Counted from the first letter of the stretch, positions 53,306 through 62,760 are shown. The stretch: 64,000 nt of DNA from Paraburkholderia bryophila (GCF_003269035.1 NZ_QLTK01000011.1:120853-184852); one strand, 5' to 3'. Numbers and translations: made by a program. The notes: generated by a model not told the origin, from the sequence alone.

Positions 53306-54244
53306 ATGTCCAAATCGAAAGTCGCCGCGCTGCAAATCGGGTCGTCGCCCAAGGGTAAGCAGGACACCCTCGACACCATCCTCGCCTACGAGGCCGAGAT
53401 TCGGGCGTCGGGGGCCGCTGTGGTCGTGTTGCCCGAAGCGCTGCTGGGCGGCTACCCGAAGGGCGAGATTTTCGGCACGCGTCTCGGTTATCGCTTACCC
53501 GAGGGACGCGAGGCGTTCGCCGATTATTTCCGCAACGCGATCGACGTGCCCGGTCCCGAAACCGACGAACTCGCCGCTTTCTCCACGCGGTGCGACGCGT
53601 CGATCGTGATCGGCGTGATCGAGCGGTCCGGCAACACGCTGTATTGCACCGCGCTGTTCTTCGAGCCGGGCGCCGGACTGGTCGCAAAACACCGCAAGCT
53701 GATGCCGACCGGCACCGAGCGGCTGATCTGGGGGCAAGGCGACGGTTCCACGCTGCCCGTGGTCGACTCGCGTGCGGGGCGTCTTGGCACTGCGATCTGC
53801 TGGGAAAACCATATGCCGCTGCTGCGTACCGCGATGTACGCCAAGGGCGTGCAGATCTGGTGCGCGCCGACGGTCGACGAACGCGAGATCTGGCAATGCT
53901 CCATGCGCCACATCGCCCATGAGGGGCGCTGTTTCGTGATCAGCGCTTGCCAGGTCGAGCCGTCGCCCAAGGCGTTGGGAATCAACGTGCCCGACTGGGA
54001 TGACAACCGTCGTTTGATCAACGGCGGCAGCGTGATCGTCGGGCCGCTCGGGGAGGTTCTGGCGGGGCCGTTACTCGGCGAGACGGGGCTGGTCGTCGCG
54101 GAAATCGATACGGACGAACTGATTCGCGCGCGTTACGACTTCGACGTGGTGGGGCATTACTCGCGGCCGGATGTGTTCGCGCTGAGTGTCGACGAGCGGC
54201 GGAAACAGTCCGTGGAGTTTAACGATGGACATCGTGGCTCGTAA
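53306..54244 (+). CDS. nitrilase
   Basis: A 312-residue branch-1 nitrilase that hydrolyses organic nitriles to acids and ammonia. The catalytic triad is visible: E44 (VLPEALLGGY), K131 (KHRKLMPT) and C165 (AICWENHMPL). The RLIWGQGDGS and CWENHMPLLR blocks place it among arylacetonitrilase-type enzymes rather than amidases. The divergent LysR-type gene would normally control it. A strong terminator follows at 54292. Confidence 0.92.
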   Translation: MSKSKVAALQIGSSPKGKQDTLDTILAYEAEIRASGAAVVVLPEALLGGYPKGEIFGTRLGYRLPEGREAFADYFRNAIDVPGPETDELAAFSTRCDASIVIGVIERSGNTLYCTALFFEPGAGLVAKHRKLMPTGTERLIWGQGDGSTLPVVDSRAGRLGTAICWENHMPLLRTAMYAKGVQIWCAPTVDEREIWQCSMRHIAHEGRCFVISACQVEPSPKALGINVPDWDDNRRLINGGSVIVGPLGEVLAGPLLGETGLVVAEIDTDELIRARYDFDVVGHYSRPDVFALSVDERRKQSVEFNDGHRGS

Positions 54245-54291
54245 CGCGTAAGCCGCTGAGACGTAACGTGCAGTGACACCGATGAAAAACG

Positions 54292-54321
54292 AAAACGCCC
54301 CTCGCTGAGCAGGGGCGTTTT
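54292..54321 (+). terminator. Rho-independent terminator of the nitrilase gene
   Basis: AAAACGCCCCT-CGCTGAGC-AGGGGCGTTTT is an 11-base-pair stem with an A-run before and a T-run within and after it. It lies between the nitrilase stop and the convergent lipoprotein gene and can act in both directions. Confidence 0.85.
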
Positions 54322-54385
54322 AACGTTCGGCAATCGTCCACGCCAACCAGGTCCAAGCCAGTTGATTTGGCGATTACATCGAACA

Positions 54386-56350
54386 CTAGTCGTTGTAGCG
54401 CGTGATGTCGTAATAGCTAATCCCGCTCTGCGCGCCGCTCAACTGTACGAGCCGCGAATTGCCCGTCACCAACGGCGTGAACTGGCAGTTCACGCAAGTC
54501 TGCACGCCGAGCGAATTGATCCCGGCGCTGACGGTGGTCTGATACTGGCCGAACGTGGTGTTGTTCGGCGCGCCGACGGAGAACCCGTCGACTTCGAACG
54601 GGCCCGCGGCGGCCATACCGGTGGTCTGAATCTGCACCGACGTCACCGGGAACGCGAGATTCTGACCGTTCACGAGACTCGACCACGTCACGCTCATCGC
54701 GTACTGCGAGCCCGCCAGCGACCCGGCCGGCGTGAGGAACTGCGTCGCGAAGTCCGGCAGCAGCGAGGGCCATGCGACCGAGCCGCCCGCCGTCGCGTTC
54801 AGCGGACTGCCCGGATTGACGACCGACGACTGGCCGAGCTGCGCGCCGTTCTTGTCGTAGAACGTGACGGTGTAAGTGGCGTAGGGCGGCACCGTGCTCG
54901 CATCGATAGCTTGGGGCGCGAAATAGCCGGTCGCCGCGGGCGGCGTGAAGCTCGCCGTCGACGACAGCGATTGCCACGACCAGCGGTACAACGACGTGTT
55001 GCTATTGGTCACGGCAGGCGACACCGGCGCGGTGCTGAGCGGCGTATCCGATATCCCTAGCAGGCTGTTGCCCACGGCGTTGCGCGGCATCAGCCAGACC
55101 GGCGCGGTGAGCCCAGGTCCGGTGACGGAGGCCGAATACACCGTCGGATTCAACGCGCCCGGAATCGAAATCGTGAGACCGGACTCGTAGCGATTGACGT
55201 CGGCGAGTCGCGTATCGAGGAAAGTGCGGCGCGCGATCTGCGAATTGATCGACACCGCGAATTGCGATTGATTGCCGATCAGATCCCAACCGAGTTGCGT
55301 GCCGTTGGCCAGCGTGACCGGCGTCGCGAGCTGTTGGACGAACGTGTACAGCACGCCGCCGACGTTGCCGGTGGCGAGCGTGAACGGCAACTGCACGAAT
55401 GCCATCTGCTTGCCATTGCGCGTGAGAAACGCCAGTGTCTTCGGCGAGCCGAAGACCGCGCCGGTGAACAGCGAGTCCGGCAGGTTGTGGCCGGTGGCGA
55501 GGTCGTTTGAACCGTTCTCCACGAACGCGGCATCGATCGCCGGCGAACAGGACGTGTTGAGTGTGCCGGACGCGGCACAGGCCGTGAGCAGCGTGGCGAG
55601 CGGCTCCAGATAGTTGGCCGCAGCAGGCGGCGCGGCGAGCAGGGTCGACAGGCCGGTCTGTCTGTTCAGCAACAAGGTGGTACCCGGCGCCGCGTTCGAC
55701 GCCAGCGACAGGCCGCCGCTCGGTGCGCTCGCGACCAGCACCGAGTCGATCACCGCGTCCGCGCCGGTGTGGTTCGGCGTGAAGGCGGTGCCGATCGGAT
55801 CGAAGCCCGCCGCCTGAATGCCGTTCTGCGCGAGCAGATTCGTCAGGATCGTGTCGAGCGTGATGGTGGCGATCTGCACCTGCTGCAGCGTCACCTGGGC
55901 GAGCGCCGTGCTCGCCGTGAGGTCGATCGGGTTGCCCGAGGCGGTCAGCATCGCGGCAATCGCGGTGGTCAGCGTGGTGACGTTGGCGACCGCCGGCGCC
56001 GTGCCGTTGGGCAGTTTGGCGAGCACGGAGACGAGCGGCGAGGAGAGGCCGGCGGCGTCGGTGGCGACGATCACGAACGGCGCCGTCAGGCCCTTCACGG
56101 CGAGCGTGTACGCGCCCTGCGCGCCGCTGGTGGTGCTGACTTTCGCGCCGGTCGCGTCGATGAGCGTGACGTTGGCCCCAACGAGCGGACTGCCGGAGGC
56201 GACCGTGCCGCTCACCGAGCTGGCGGTGGCAGTCGTCTGCGTGCCCGACGAGGCGCTGCTGGAACTGCCGCCGCCGCCGCAACCGCTGAGTTGGAAAAAG
56301 GCCAAAGCCGCGGCGGCCGCGAGAGCGGTGCGCACTGACGATCGATACAT
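54386..56350 (-). CDS. large surface lipoprotein, unknown function
   Basis: A 654-residue lipoprotein: signal with lipobox LSGC followed by GGGGSSSSASSG. Residues about 45-110 look like a carboxypeptidase-regulatory-like (Ig) domain (VSGTVASGSPLVGANVTLID). The remainder is Thr/Ser/Ala-rich, beta-type and of unknown family, with a cysteine pair in CVNCQF near the end. The long frame starts at 56452, but ATG 56350 gives a proper lipoprotein signal. Probably outer-membrane or surface located. No functional partners nearby. Confidence 0.75.
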   Translation of the reverse strand: MYRSSVRTALAAAAALAFFQLSGCGGGGSSSSASSGTQTTATASSVSGTVASGSPLVGANVTLIDATGAKVSTTSGAQGAYTLAVKGLTAPFVIVATDAAGLSSPLVSVLAKLPNGTAPAVANVTTLTTAIAAMLTASGNPIDLTASTALAQVTLQQVQIATITLDTILTNLLAQNGIQAAGFDPIGTAFTPNHTGADAVIDSVLVASAPSGGLSLASNAAPGTTLLLNRQTGLSTLLAAPPAAANYLEPLATLLTACAASGTLNTSCSPAIDAAFVENGSNDLATGHNLPDSLFTGAVFGSPKTLAFLTRNGKQMAFVQLPFTLATGNVGGVLYTFVQQLATPVTLANGTQLGWDLIGNQSQFAVSINSQIARRTFLDTRLADVNRYESGLTISIPGALNPTVYSASVTGPGLTAPVWLMPRNAVGNSLLGISDTPLSTAPVSPAVTNSNTSLYRWSWQSLSSTASFTPPAATGYFAPQAIDASTVPPYATYTVTFYDKNGAQLGQSSVVNPGSPLNATAGGSVAWPSLLPDFATQFLTPAGSLAGSQYAMSVTWSSLVNGQNLAFPVTSVQIQTTGMAAAGPFEVDGFSVGAPNNTTFGQYQTTVSAGINSLGVQTCVNCQFTPLVTGNSRLVQLSGAQSGISYYDITRYND

Positions 56351-56759
56351 GAGGTTCCCCGATGCTCTGTTTATTGGAGTCGTTTGTTTTTGCCGGCCGA
56401 TTATGCCGATGAGTGCGCCGCTATCCGCCGTGCTGTCGTATTGCGTAGCCAAACCGAAAGGCTCCGATTAACCGCGGCCGCTCAACCATAAACGGCATTT
56501 TCGCCGGCTGACTTTAACGATTTCGGAGAATACTTCAAAGCGTCGTTATCGTGTCGCACGACAAAAGTAAATCCATATGCGCTACGGATATTACGAGTCC
56601 TCGTAAAGGCGACGAACAGCCGCCATTCCCGTGCCGGATTGAGTTTGCCGGAGCCTTTCACGCTTGTTAGACTGGCTGCCCACACTCGCCGCAAGCGCGA
56701 CCTTTGCCGCCATCGCCTGCCGGGCGGTCACGCCAGCGCAGCGATTAATCGGAGACGCC
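56351..56759. other. intergenic region before the YCII/sigma-factor cluster
   Basis: This 409-bp gap holds no supported gene. It contains the promoter regions of the divergent lipoprotein and YCII genes. I see no clear operator or terminator. Confidence 0.45.
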
Positions 56760-57113
56760 ATGTCTTACATGCTGCTCATCGTCGAACCCACCAATCAGCG
56801 CGTCGAACGCGGAGAAGCCGCCGGGCGCGAAGTCTACGATCAGATGGTGCGTTACGCCACGAACCTGAAAGAGCGCGGCAAATTGCTCGCGGTCGAATCG
56901 CTCACTTCGTTGAACGACGCCGTGCGCGTCCAGGTGCGCGACGGCCAGCCGACATTGCTCGATGGGCCATTCGCCGAAGCCAAGGAAATGATCGGCGGCT
57001 TCTTTCTGCTGAACTGCGACACCCGCGAAGAAGCCGTTGCCATTGCCCAAGCCTGCCCGGCGGCCGCATGGTGTACGGTCGAAGTCCGCAAGCTCGGGCC
57101 CTGCTTCATGTAG
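56760..57113 (+). CDS. YCII/DGPF-domain protein 1
   Basis: A 117-residue ferredoxin-like-fold protein with the DGPF signature (LLDGPFAEAKEMIGGFFLL), starting MSYMLLIVEP. GGAG seven bases before the ATG at 56760. Such DGPF proteins are encoded next to ECF sigma factors with C-terminal extensions, as here at 58178. They are thought to work with that sigma factor, although the reaction is unknown. Confidence 0.9.
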   Translation: MSYMLLIVEPTNQRVERGEAAGREVYDQMVRYATNLKERGKLLAVESLTSLNDAVRVQVRDGQPTLLDGPFAEAKEMIGGFFLLNCDTREEAVAIAQACPAAAWCTVEVRKLGPCFM

Positions 57114-57266
57114 GCGATTCGCCTCGCCGCCGTGCTTTGGTTCGGTTCGGGGTTTTCCCTGGCGTGCGGCTTTGCCTGTCGATCCGGCGGCGCGTTGCTC
57201 GTCGTGTGAGTAAGAAGCCACCTGTTGGGGCGGCTCCGCTTCTCACCACGTACAAGGAGAACGGCA

Positions 57267-57680
57267 ATGCGATTCATGATTCTGGTCAAGGCAACGGCTG
57301 CCAGCGAAGCCGGCGTGATGCCGGACGCGTCCCTGATGGCGGCAATGGGCGCCTACCACGAAGAGCTGGCCAAGGCCGGCGTGCTGCTCGACGCCACCGG
57401 TCTGCAAGCGAGTTCGAAGGGCTGGCGCGTTTGCTACAGCGGCGGCAAGCGGACCGTGGTCGACGGCCCATTCGCCGAAACAAAAGAGCTGATTGCCGGC
57501 TATACGCTGATTCAGGTGCGCTCGCGCGAAGAAGCCGTGGAGTGGGCGCGGCGCTATCCGGCGCCATTCGGCGAATACGCCGACGGTGAAATCGAAGTGC
57601 GGCAACTGTTCGAACTCGACGACTTCGAGCCTAACGCGGGACTGGCGCGGTTTCGCGATCTGGAAGCGAACCGGCGCTGA
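57267..57680 (+). CDS. YCII/DGPF-domain protein 2
   Basis: A 137-residue second DGPF protein (MRFMILVKAT at the start, VVDGPFAETKELIAGYTLIQ in the middle, a C-terminal tail GEIEVRQLFELDDFE). AAGGAGA directly before the ATG is a strong ribosome site. It is a paralog of the preceding gene and lies in the same cluster as the ECF sigma factor. Confidence 0.9.
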   Translation: MRFMILVKATAASEAGVMPDASLMAAMGAYHEELAKAGVLLDATGLQASSKGWRVCYSGGKRTVVDGPFAETKELIAGYTLIQVRSREEAVEWARRYPAPFGEYADGEIEVRQLFELDDFEPNAGLARFRDLEANRR

Positions 57681-57765
57681 GCGTGGGCCGCTGAGTGCCA
57701 ACTCACGCGCTGGTCGCTCAGCGCGCTTGCCGCCTATCCGATAACCATGATTCGTGGATGCCATC

Positions 57766-58173
57766 ATGCACAAGCAGATTTACGTCAATCTCGCCGTCGA
57801 CGACCTCGAACGCTCGAAAGCGTTTTTTAGCACCATCGGTTTCAGCTTCGATCCGCAGTTCACCAACGAGCAGGCCGCCTGTCTGATTCTCGGCGAAAAT
57901 CTCTACGCGATGCTGCTGGTCAAGGAACTGTTCAAGTCCTTCACGCGCAAGCCGCTGTGCAATCCGAAGGAGAGCACCGAGGCCTTGCTGGGGTTGTCGT
58001 GCGAAAGCCGCGGCGAGGTGGATGCGCTCGTGGCCAAGGCACGCGCCGCCGGTGGCGCCGTGCCGCGCGCGCCGCAGGACTATGGCTTCATGTACGGCCA
58101 TGGTTTCGAAGATATCGACGGACATATCTGGGAGTTGATCTACATGGATCCGAACGGCAAGGCAGCGGGCTGA
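57766..58173 (+). CDS. VOC (glyoxalase/bleomycin-resistance) family protein
   Basis: A 135-residue VOC-fold protein: QIYVNLAVDDLERSKAFFST at the start, then EDIDGHIWELIYMD at the C-terminus. The conserved metal-site positions are partly kept (E in HIWELIYMD). Family members bind metals and small molecules. It lies 4 bp before the sigma factor and is likely part of its operon. A GTG 12 bases upstream is an alternative start. Confidence 0.88.
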   Translation: MHKQIYVNLAVDDLERSKAFFSTIGFSFDPQFTNEQAACLILGENLYAMLLVKELFKSFTRKPLCNPKESTEALLGLSCESRGEVDALVAKARAAGGAVPRAPQDYGFMYGHGFEDIDGHIWELIYMDPNGKAAG

Positions 58174-58177
58174 CGCT

Positions 58178-59452
58178 GTGACGATAGCGGCCACCCATCG
58201 TGCCATCGAGGCAGTCTGGCGGATCGAATCCGCGAAGGTCATCGCCCACGTCGCGCGGATCGTGCGCGACGTGGGGCTCGCCGAAGAGCTGGCGCAAGAC
58301 GCGCTGGTGGCCGCGCTCGAGCATTGGCCCGAGGCGGGCGTCCCCGACAATCCGGGAGCGTGGCTAATGGCGACCGCAAAAAACCGTGCGCTCGACCGCT
58401 TGCGGCAGGAAGCGCTGCATGCGCGCAAGCGTGAAGCGCTGGGCCATGACCTCGACGCATTGGAGGGGCATCTCGTGCCGGATTTCGTCGACGCGCTCGA
58501 TGCCGCCCGTGCCGACGATATCGGCGACGATTTACTGCGGCTGGTATTCACCGCCTGTCACCCGGTGCTGTCCACCGACGCCCGCGTCGCGCTCACGCTG
58601 CGCCTGCTCGGCGGCCTCACCACGGACGAAATCGCGCGGGCGTTCCTCGTGCCCGAGCCGACCGTCGCGCAGCGCATTGTGCGGGCCAAACGCACGCTGA
58701 CGGCGGCCAAGGTGCCGTTCGAAGTGCCGCAGGCGGACGCGCGCGCAGCGCGGCTCGCGTCGGTGCTGCAAGTGATCTATCTGATCTTCAACGAAGGCTA
58801 TTCGGCCACGGCCGGCGACGACTGGATGCGTCCCGCGCTTTGCGAGGAAGCGCTGCGATTGGGCCGCGTGCTCAGCGGTCTCGTGCCGGACGAAAGCGAA
58901 GTGCACGGCCTTGTCGCGTTGATGGAGATTCAGGCGTCGCGTACCCATGCGCGTACCGACGCACAGGGCCGCCCGGTGTTGTTGCCGGATCAGGACCGTA
59001 GCCGCTGGGACCCGCTGCTGATTCGCCGCGGGCTGGCCGCGCTCGACGCCGCGCACGCGCTGGGCGGCGCGAGCGGCGCGTATGCGCTGCAGGCCGCGCT
59101 GGCGGCGTGTCACGCTCGCGCCCGCCGCGCGGAAGAGACGGACTGGGCGCAGATTGTCGCGTTATACGACGCGTTGGCGCAGGTGGCGCCTTCGCCGGTG
59201 GTCGAGTTGAACCGGGCGGTAGCCGTGGGCATGGCGTTCGGTCCGGCGGCGGGACTTGAGATCGTCGACGCGCTTGCCGCTGATGCCTCGCTCGCGAACT
59301 ATCAGTGGCTGCCGAGTGTGCGTGGCGATCTGCTGGCGAAGCTCGGCCGTATGAGTGAGGCGCGTGCGGAGTTCGAGCGCGCGGCGGCGATGACCCGCAA
59401 CGCGCGCGAACGGGAGTTGTTGCTGGATCGTGCTCGCGGCATGGCGTCTTGA
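58178..59452 (+). CDS. ECF sigma factor with C-terminal TPR-like extension (ECF42 type)
   Basis: A 424-residue sigma factor, GTG start. Sigma region 2 is seen (VIAHVARIVRDVGLAEELAQ, NPGAWLMATAKNRALDRLR), and sigma region 4 (LRLLGGLTTDEIARAFLVPE). About 220 further residues form a helical repeat region (VLQVIYLIFNEGYSA, PSPVVELNRAVAVGMAFG). This layout, with DGPF/YCII neighbours and no anti-sigma gene, is that of the ECF42 group, in which the extension is thought to control activity. Confidence 0.9.
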   Translation: MTIAATHRAIEAVWRIESAKVIAHVARIVRDVGLAEELAQDALVAALEHWPEAGVPDNPGAWLMATAKNRALDRLRQEALHARKREALGHDLDALEGHLVPDFVDALDAARADDIGDDLLRLVFTACHPVLSTDARVALTLRLLGGLTTDEIARAFLVPEPTVAQRIVRAKRTLTAAKVPFEVPQADARAARLASVLQVIYLIFNEGYSATAGDDWMRPALCEEALRLGRVLSGLVPDESEVHGLVALMEIQASRTHARTDAQGRPVLLPDQDRSRWDPLLIRRGLAALDAAHALGGASGAYALQAALAACHARARRAEETDWAQIVALYDALAQVAPSPVVELNRAVAVGMAFGPAAGLEIVDALAADASLANYQWLPSVRGDLLAKLGRMSEARAEFERAAAMTRNARERELLLDRARGMAS

Positions 59453-59497
59453 GGGGAACCCGGCGTACCGTGAGCACATGGGCTGCGCGCTACGGTT

Positions 59498-60187
59498 TTA
59501 CACAGCAAGCGCCCGCAACAGATAGAACTCCCGCTGCCCGGTTTCCCGCGGCGGATCGGCCAACGGTTCGAGATAACGCGTGATGCCGATTTCATCGAAG
59601 CCCGCTTCCACGCAGGCCGCTTCCAGCGTTGCCGCGTCATGCACGGTGAAGCCGTAGTCCGCGAACGGCATTTCAACCGCGGCTTCCGGCGTGATGGCCG
59701 CGATCACCAGCGTTCCGTTCATGCGCAGTGTCCGGCGCATGGCCCTCAGACCGGCCACGAGCGTGGGCCAGAAATACGTGCAGTTGATCGTGATCGCCTT
59801 GTCGAACGAGGCGGTTGGGAAGGGCATGGCGACGACGTCGGCGGTTTCGAGCGTCACGATACCGTCGCGGACATAGGCCGCATTGCGGCAACGTGCCACG
59901 GCGATCATGGTGGGCGAGATATCGACGCCGGTGTAATGCACCCCAGTGGCCTGGTCTAGTACGAACGGGATATGCGCGCCGTTGCCGAGGCCCACTTCGA
60001 GAACGCGGTCGTTGGCGTGCAGGTCGAGCAATTCGAACGACGCCTCGATCACGGCGCGATTCGAATGCTCCAGCATATCGCCCACCGCAATGCCGATGCT
60101 GCCCGCCGGACAGCCGAGTTGCGGCAGCAGAATGCTTTCGTCGAGATGGGCGACGCCCGCGCCAGTTAGCTCAATGGTTTTGCTCAC
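59498..60187 (-). CDS. class I SAM-dependent methyltransferase
   Basis: A 229-residue methyltransferase: motif I VLEVGLGNGAHIP, post-I YTGVDISPTMI, motif II-III region FDKAITINCTYFWPTLVAG. The frame extends to 60223, but GGAGG six bases before the GTG at 60187 fixes the start. Substrate unknown. It is convergent with the sigma factor gene and unrelated to it. Confidence 0.85.
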   Translation of the reverse strand: MSKTIELTGAGVAHLDESILLPQLGCPAGSIGIAVGDMLEHSNRAVIEASFELLDLHANDRVLEVGLGNGAHIPFVLDQATGVHYTGVDISPTMIAVARCRNAAYVRDGIVTLETADVVAMPFPTASFDKAITINCTYFWPTLVAGLRAMRRTLRMNGTLVIAAITPEAAVEMPFADYGFTVHDAATLEAACVEAGFDEIGITRYLEPLADPPRETGQREFYLLRALAV

Positions 60188-60368
60188 GGTGATTCCTCCA
60201 TGACGGATTACGCCGGACTTCACGATTGCAGGGAATGCGCAGTCGTGTGTGAATTAATCCGGCATCCTCAATTTATGTCACGAGGTGGGGTGAGCGGGTA
60301 TCTCTTTAATGGCCAGGCTGTTCCGGCGCAAAACGGATCGGCGACATGACGCGCTGTCATGCGCGCCA

Positions 60369-60392
60369 CGCGGCCGTGAAAAACCGGCCGCG
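60369..60392. terminator. GC-rich hairpin downstream of the DUF4337 gene
   Basis: CGCGGCCG-TGAAAAAC-CGGCCGCG is a perfect eight-base-pair stem just past the DUF4337 stop on the minus strand. It has no strong U-run, so it may be a weak terminator or an mRNA stabiliser. Confidence 0.45.
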
Positions 60393-60407
60393 CGACACAT
60401 CAGCGCA

Positions 60408-60986
60408 TCAGGCCGACAGTAGCGCCATGGCGCCGGTGATCACGCCCGCTGCCGCAACCACGAACGACAGATTGCGCAACCATTTCTTGCGCGTCAGCAA
60501 GGTGATCGCGCACAACGCGATCGCCACCTGAATCAGCGTGGTGGCTTGCGCCCAGCGATGATGCCCGTGCAATAGCGCTTCGCTTTTGGCGTCGTTATCC
60601 ACGACGTCTTTTTCGATCGCTTCGGCTTTCGCGCGGATCGGTTCTTTCTGCGACTTGTATTTGTCGACGTCGGCGAGGAATTTTGCGTGAGCGTCGCTAT
60701 TGCCGGTGGACAAGGCCGCGCCGAGTTCAGCGAGATTCTGTTTCTCGCCCTTGGCCTGGTAGTAGTTCCATTGGTTCGACGCTTCGGTTTTTTTGATCGC
60801 GGCTTCGTTCTTGTAGTACAGCGCGAGGTTTTCGCTGTTGCCGCTCTGATAAGCGCACAGCGCGCCGATCGTCGCTAGGATCGCCGTCATCACGGCCATG
60901 CGGCTCGCGAACGGGTCTTCGTCGTGGTGACCGGCGTGTTCCACTGCATGATCGTGCGGGCCATGCACTTCAAACTCTTCAGACAT
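60408..60986 (-). CDS. DUF4337 family membrane protein
   Basis: A 192-residue protein with a His-rich N-terminus (HGPHDHAVEHAGHHDED), a membrane helix (MAVMTAILATIGALCAYQSG), a helical middle (AELGAALSTGNSDAHAKFLA) and two C-terminal helices (TLIQVAIALCAITLL, LSFVVAAAGVITGAMALLSA). This is the DUF4337 pattern; function unknown. The ATG at 60986 is chosen because GGAG lies six bases before it. The histidine-rich stretch could bind metal, which is a guess. Confidence 0.85.
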   Translation of the reverse strand: MSEEFEVHGPHDHAVEHAGHHDEDPFASRMAVMTAILATIGALCAYQSGNSENLALYYKNEAAIKKTEASNQWNYYQAKGEKQNLAELGAALSTGNSDAHAKFLADVDKYKSQKEPIRAKAEAIEKDVVDNDAKSEALLHGHHRWAQATTLIQVAIALCAITLLTRKKWLRNLSFVVAAAGVITGAMALLSA

Positions 60987-61203
60987 CTGATTCTCCAAGG
61001 CAATGCTTTCTAGTCGTCTTTGGGCGGCGCGCCGGATGGCGGCGCGCGTTGCGCGCGCACCGCAGTGCGGCGTGCGAGCCCGGCGGGCTCAATCTTAGCG
61101 TGTGACGCCCGAGGATGGGAAAGGTGCCGGTGTGGAGAGGCGGCCAGGGTGAGCGTGATCGAGGTGACGCATGTTTCGGTTCGTCACGCGTTGGCTCGCG
61201 CGA

Positions 61204-61380
61204 TCAATGCAGACCCGCAGTCAGCCAGGTGCGCACGAGCGGAATCACATGTTCGCCGCCCAGCATGCCGAGCAGCCCGACCAGCGCGACGGTCGGCGGC
61301 GCCGGCGACTTCACGTTCATTACGCTGTAGATCAATCCGACCACCACACCGGCGGCCAGCGAGACCAGATACGCTTTCAT
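61204..61380 (-). CDS. XapX domain (DUF1427) small membrane protein
   Basis: A 58-residue two-helix membrane protein with the XapX pattern MKAYLVSLAAGVVVGLIYS, then PAPPTVALVGLLGMLGGE. Function unknown; family members occur beside many metabolic genes. GGGA upstream of the ATG at 61380. It lies just upstream (minus strand) of the DUF4337 gene. Confidence 0.85.
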   Translation of the reverse strand: MKAYLVSLAAGVVVGLIYSVMNVKSPAPPTVALVGLLGMLGGEHVIPLVRTWLTAGLH

Positions 61381-61447
61381 GTCGATTGTCCCTGCTATGA
61401 GCGGCGCGAGCGGGGCGGCTGTTACGCCGCCGCGCTCGCCGCAGCCG

Positions 61448-62413
61448 TTACATCGTGATGACGACCCGGCCGCGTGTGCCGGCGGCCACGGCGGCATAGG
61501 CTTCGCGTGCCTGGGCGAGCGGGAAGGTCTGCGCGATGGCCGGCCCGGTCAACTGTCCGTTTTCGAAGCCTTCGACCAGGGCCGTCATCAACGGCGCCGA
61601 TTCCGCGACGCCGAGCTTGGCGCTATCCACCCCGAGCAGTTGGGTCTCGTTGTGATAGAAATCGATCAGATCGACTTCGACGCGTCGCTTGCCCGTGCCG
61701 CTGATTTCAAGCACCCGGCCGCGACGTTTGACGAGGCTCAGCGCGGTCTCGAACGCCACGCCGCCCACGCTGTCGTACACCACGTCTGCGCCTGCGCCGC
61801 CGGTCAATGCCCGCACGCGTTCGGCGGCCTGGTCGTCGAACGGTACGTAGGCGTCGATCAGACGGCCAGCGGGTGTTCCCGGGTCCAACGGATGGCGATC
61901 CACCCCAATGACACGCGCACCGCGCGCCTTGGCGATCTGCACCACCGCACCGCCGACGCCGCCGCCCGCGCCGATCACCGCAATGGTTTCGCCCGCTTGC
62001 AGATGCGCGTATTCGACGGTGCCGAGCCACGCGACCACGAAGTTCACGCCGATCGCGGAGGCTTCAGCGTGGCTCAGCGTTTTGGGTTTGCGCGACAACG
62101 CGGCGAGCGGAATCTTGATGAACTCGGCATGCGTGCCGTCGCGGGTGAAGCCGATATCGCCGCCGGTGCCCCACACGTCGGCGCCGATCCAGTCCGCTGG
62201 GCCGTCCGCCACCACGCCGCTGAAGTCACGCCCCGGCGTGCGCGGCAACACCGTGTGTTCGAAATGGCCGGAGACGTTCTTCACGTCGCTCGGGTTCACC
62301 GAGGCGGCCTTGACCTGCACGACGGCGCTGTCCGCATCGGCTTGCAAGGCGGGCAGATCGGTGTGTTCGAGCACTTCCGGGTTGCCGAAGGACTTGAATT
62401 GAATGGCTTTCAT
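61448..62413 (-). CDS. zinc-independent quinone oxidoreductase / alcohol dehydrogenase-like protein
   Basis: A 321-residue medium-chain dehydrogenase. N-terminal MKAIQFKSFGNPEVLEHTDL, nucleotide site AVIGAGGGVGGAVVQIAKAR, and a C-terminal GRVVITM end. Zinc ligands of alcohol dehydrogenases are absent, so NADPH:quinone reductase activity is more likely. An upstream start at 62464 is possible, but AGGAG near the ATG at 62413 supports the shorter form. Confidence 0.88.
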   Translation of the reverse strand: MKAIQFKSFGNPEVLEHTDLPALQADADSAVVQVKAASVNPSDVKNVSGHFEHTVLPRTPGRDFSGVVADGPADWIGADVWGTGGDIGFTRDGTHAEFIKIPLAALSRKPKTLSHAEASAIGVNFVVAWLGTVEYAHLQAGETIAVIGAGGGVGGAVVQIAKARGARVIGVDRHPLDPGTPAGRLIDAYVPFDDQAAERVRALTGGAGADVVYDSVGGVAFETALSLVKRRGRVLEISGTGKRRVEVDLIDFYHNETQLLGVDSAKLGVAESAPLMTALVEGFENGQLTGPAIAQTFPLAQAREAYAAVAAGTRGRVVITM

Positions 62414-62660
62414 CGCATGTCGCTCCTGTTGGGTCTCGGGCTGCGTGGCAGCGGAATGAGGCAAGTGTAGATGGCCGGAAGGGCGGCGTCATGACAAACA
62501 CTTTCGAAATTCGGACAATACGAGAAGCGAGGGATAGGGCATCGGAGACCGCTGTGAACGAACAATGAAGTTCGACGCAAGACAGTAGACCTTGACACAA
62601 AACAATGGAGGCCGACACAAGCTGGAGTCGTCTTAAGTCCGATGTTGACGGCGAACGCGA

Positions 62661-62720
62661 GCGTCGGCTGGCGGCCATGAACGGCCCTTCGACTTCACCG
62701 CACGAATCGTCGACAATGCG
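62661..62720 (+). repeat. cassette-spacer repeat, copy R0
   Basis: First of four copies of an intergenic element. It reads GTCGGCT, then GGCC-N6-GGCC, then TTCGAC, and after a variable middle CGTCGACAAT. It lies 40 bp upstream of the DUF6881 start. Copies R1-R3 share the GGCC-N5/6-GGCC-GNTCGACA hairpin-like core and the CGACAAT end. Confidence 0.6.
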
Positions 62721-62760
62721 CGTGTCGGACAAACCGGGTAAGGCGGACGGGGAGCAAAAG

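Noticed and set aside
54386..56350. Lipoprotein as a DUF3443 family member
   Set aside because: The signal looks similar, but the sequence lacks the repeated aspartyl-protease-like motifs I associate with that family.
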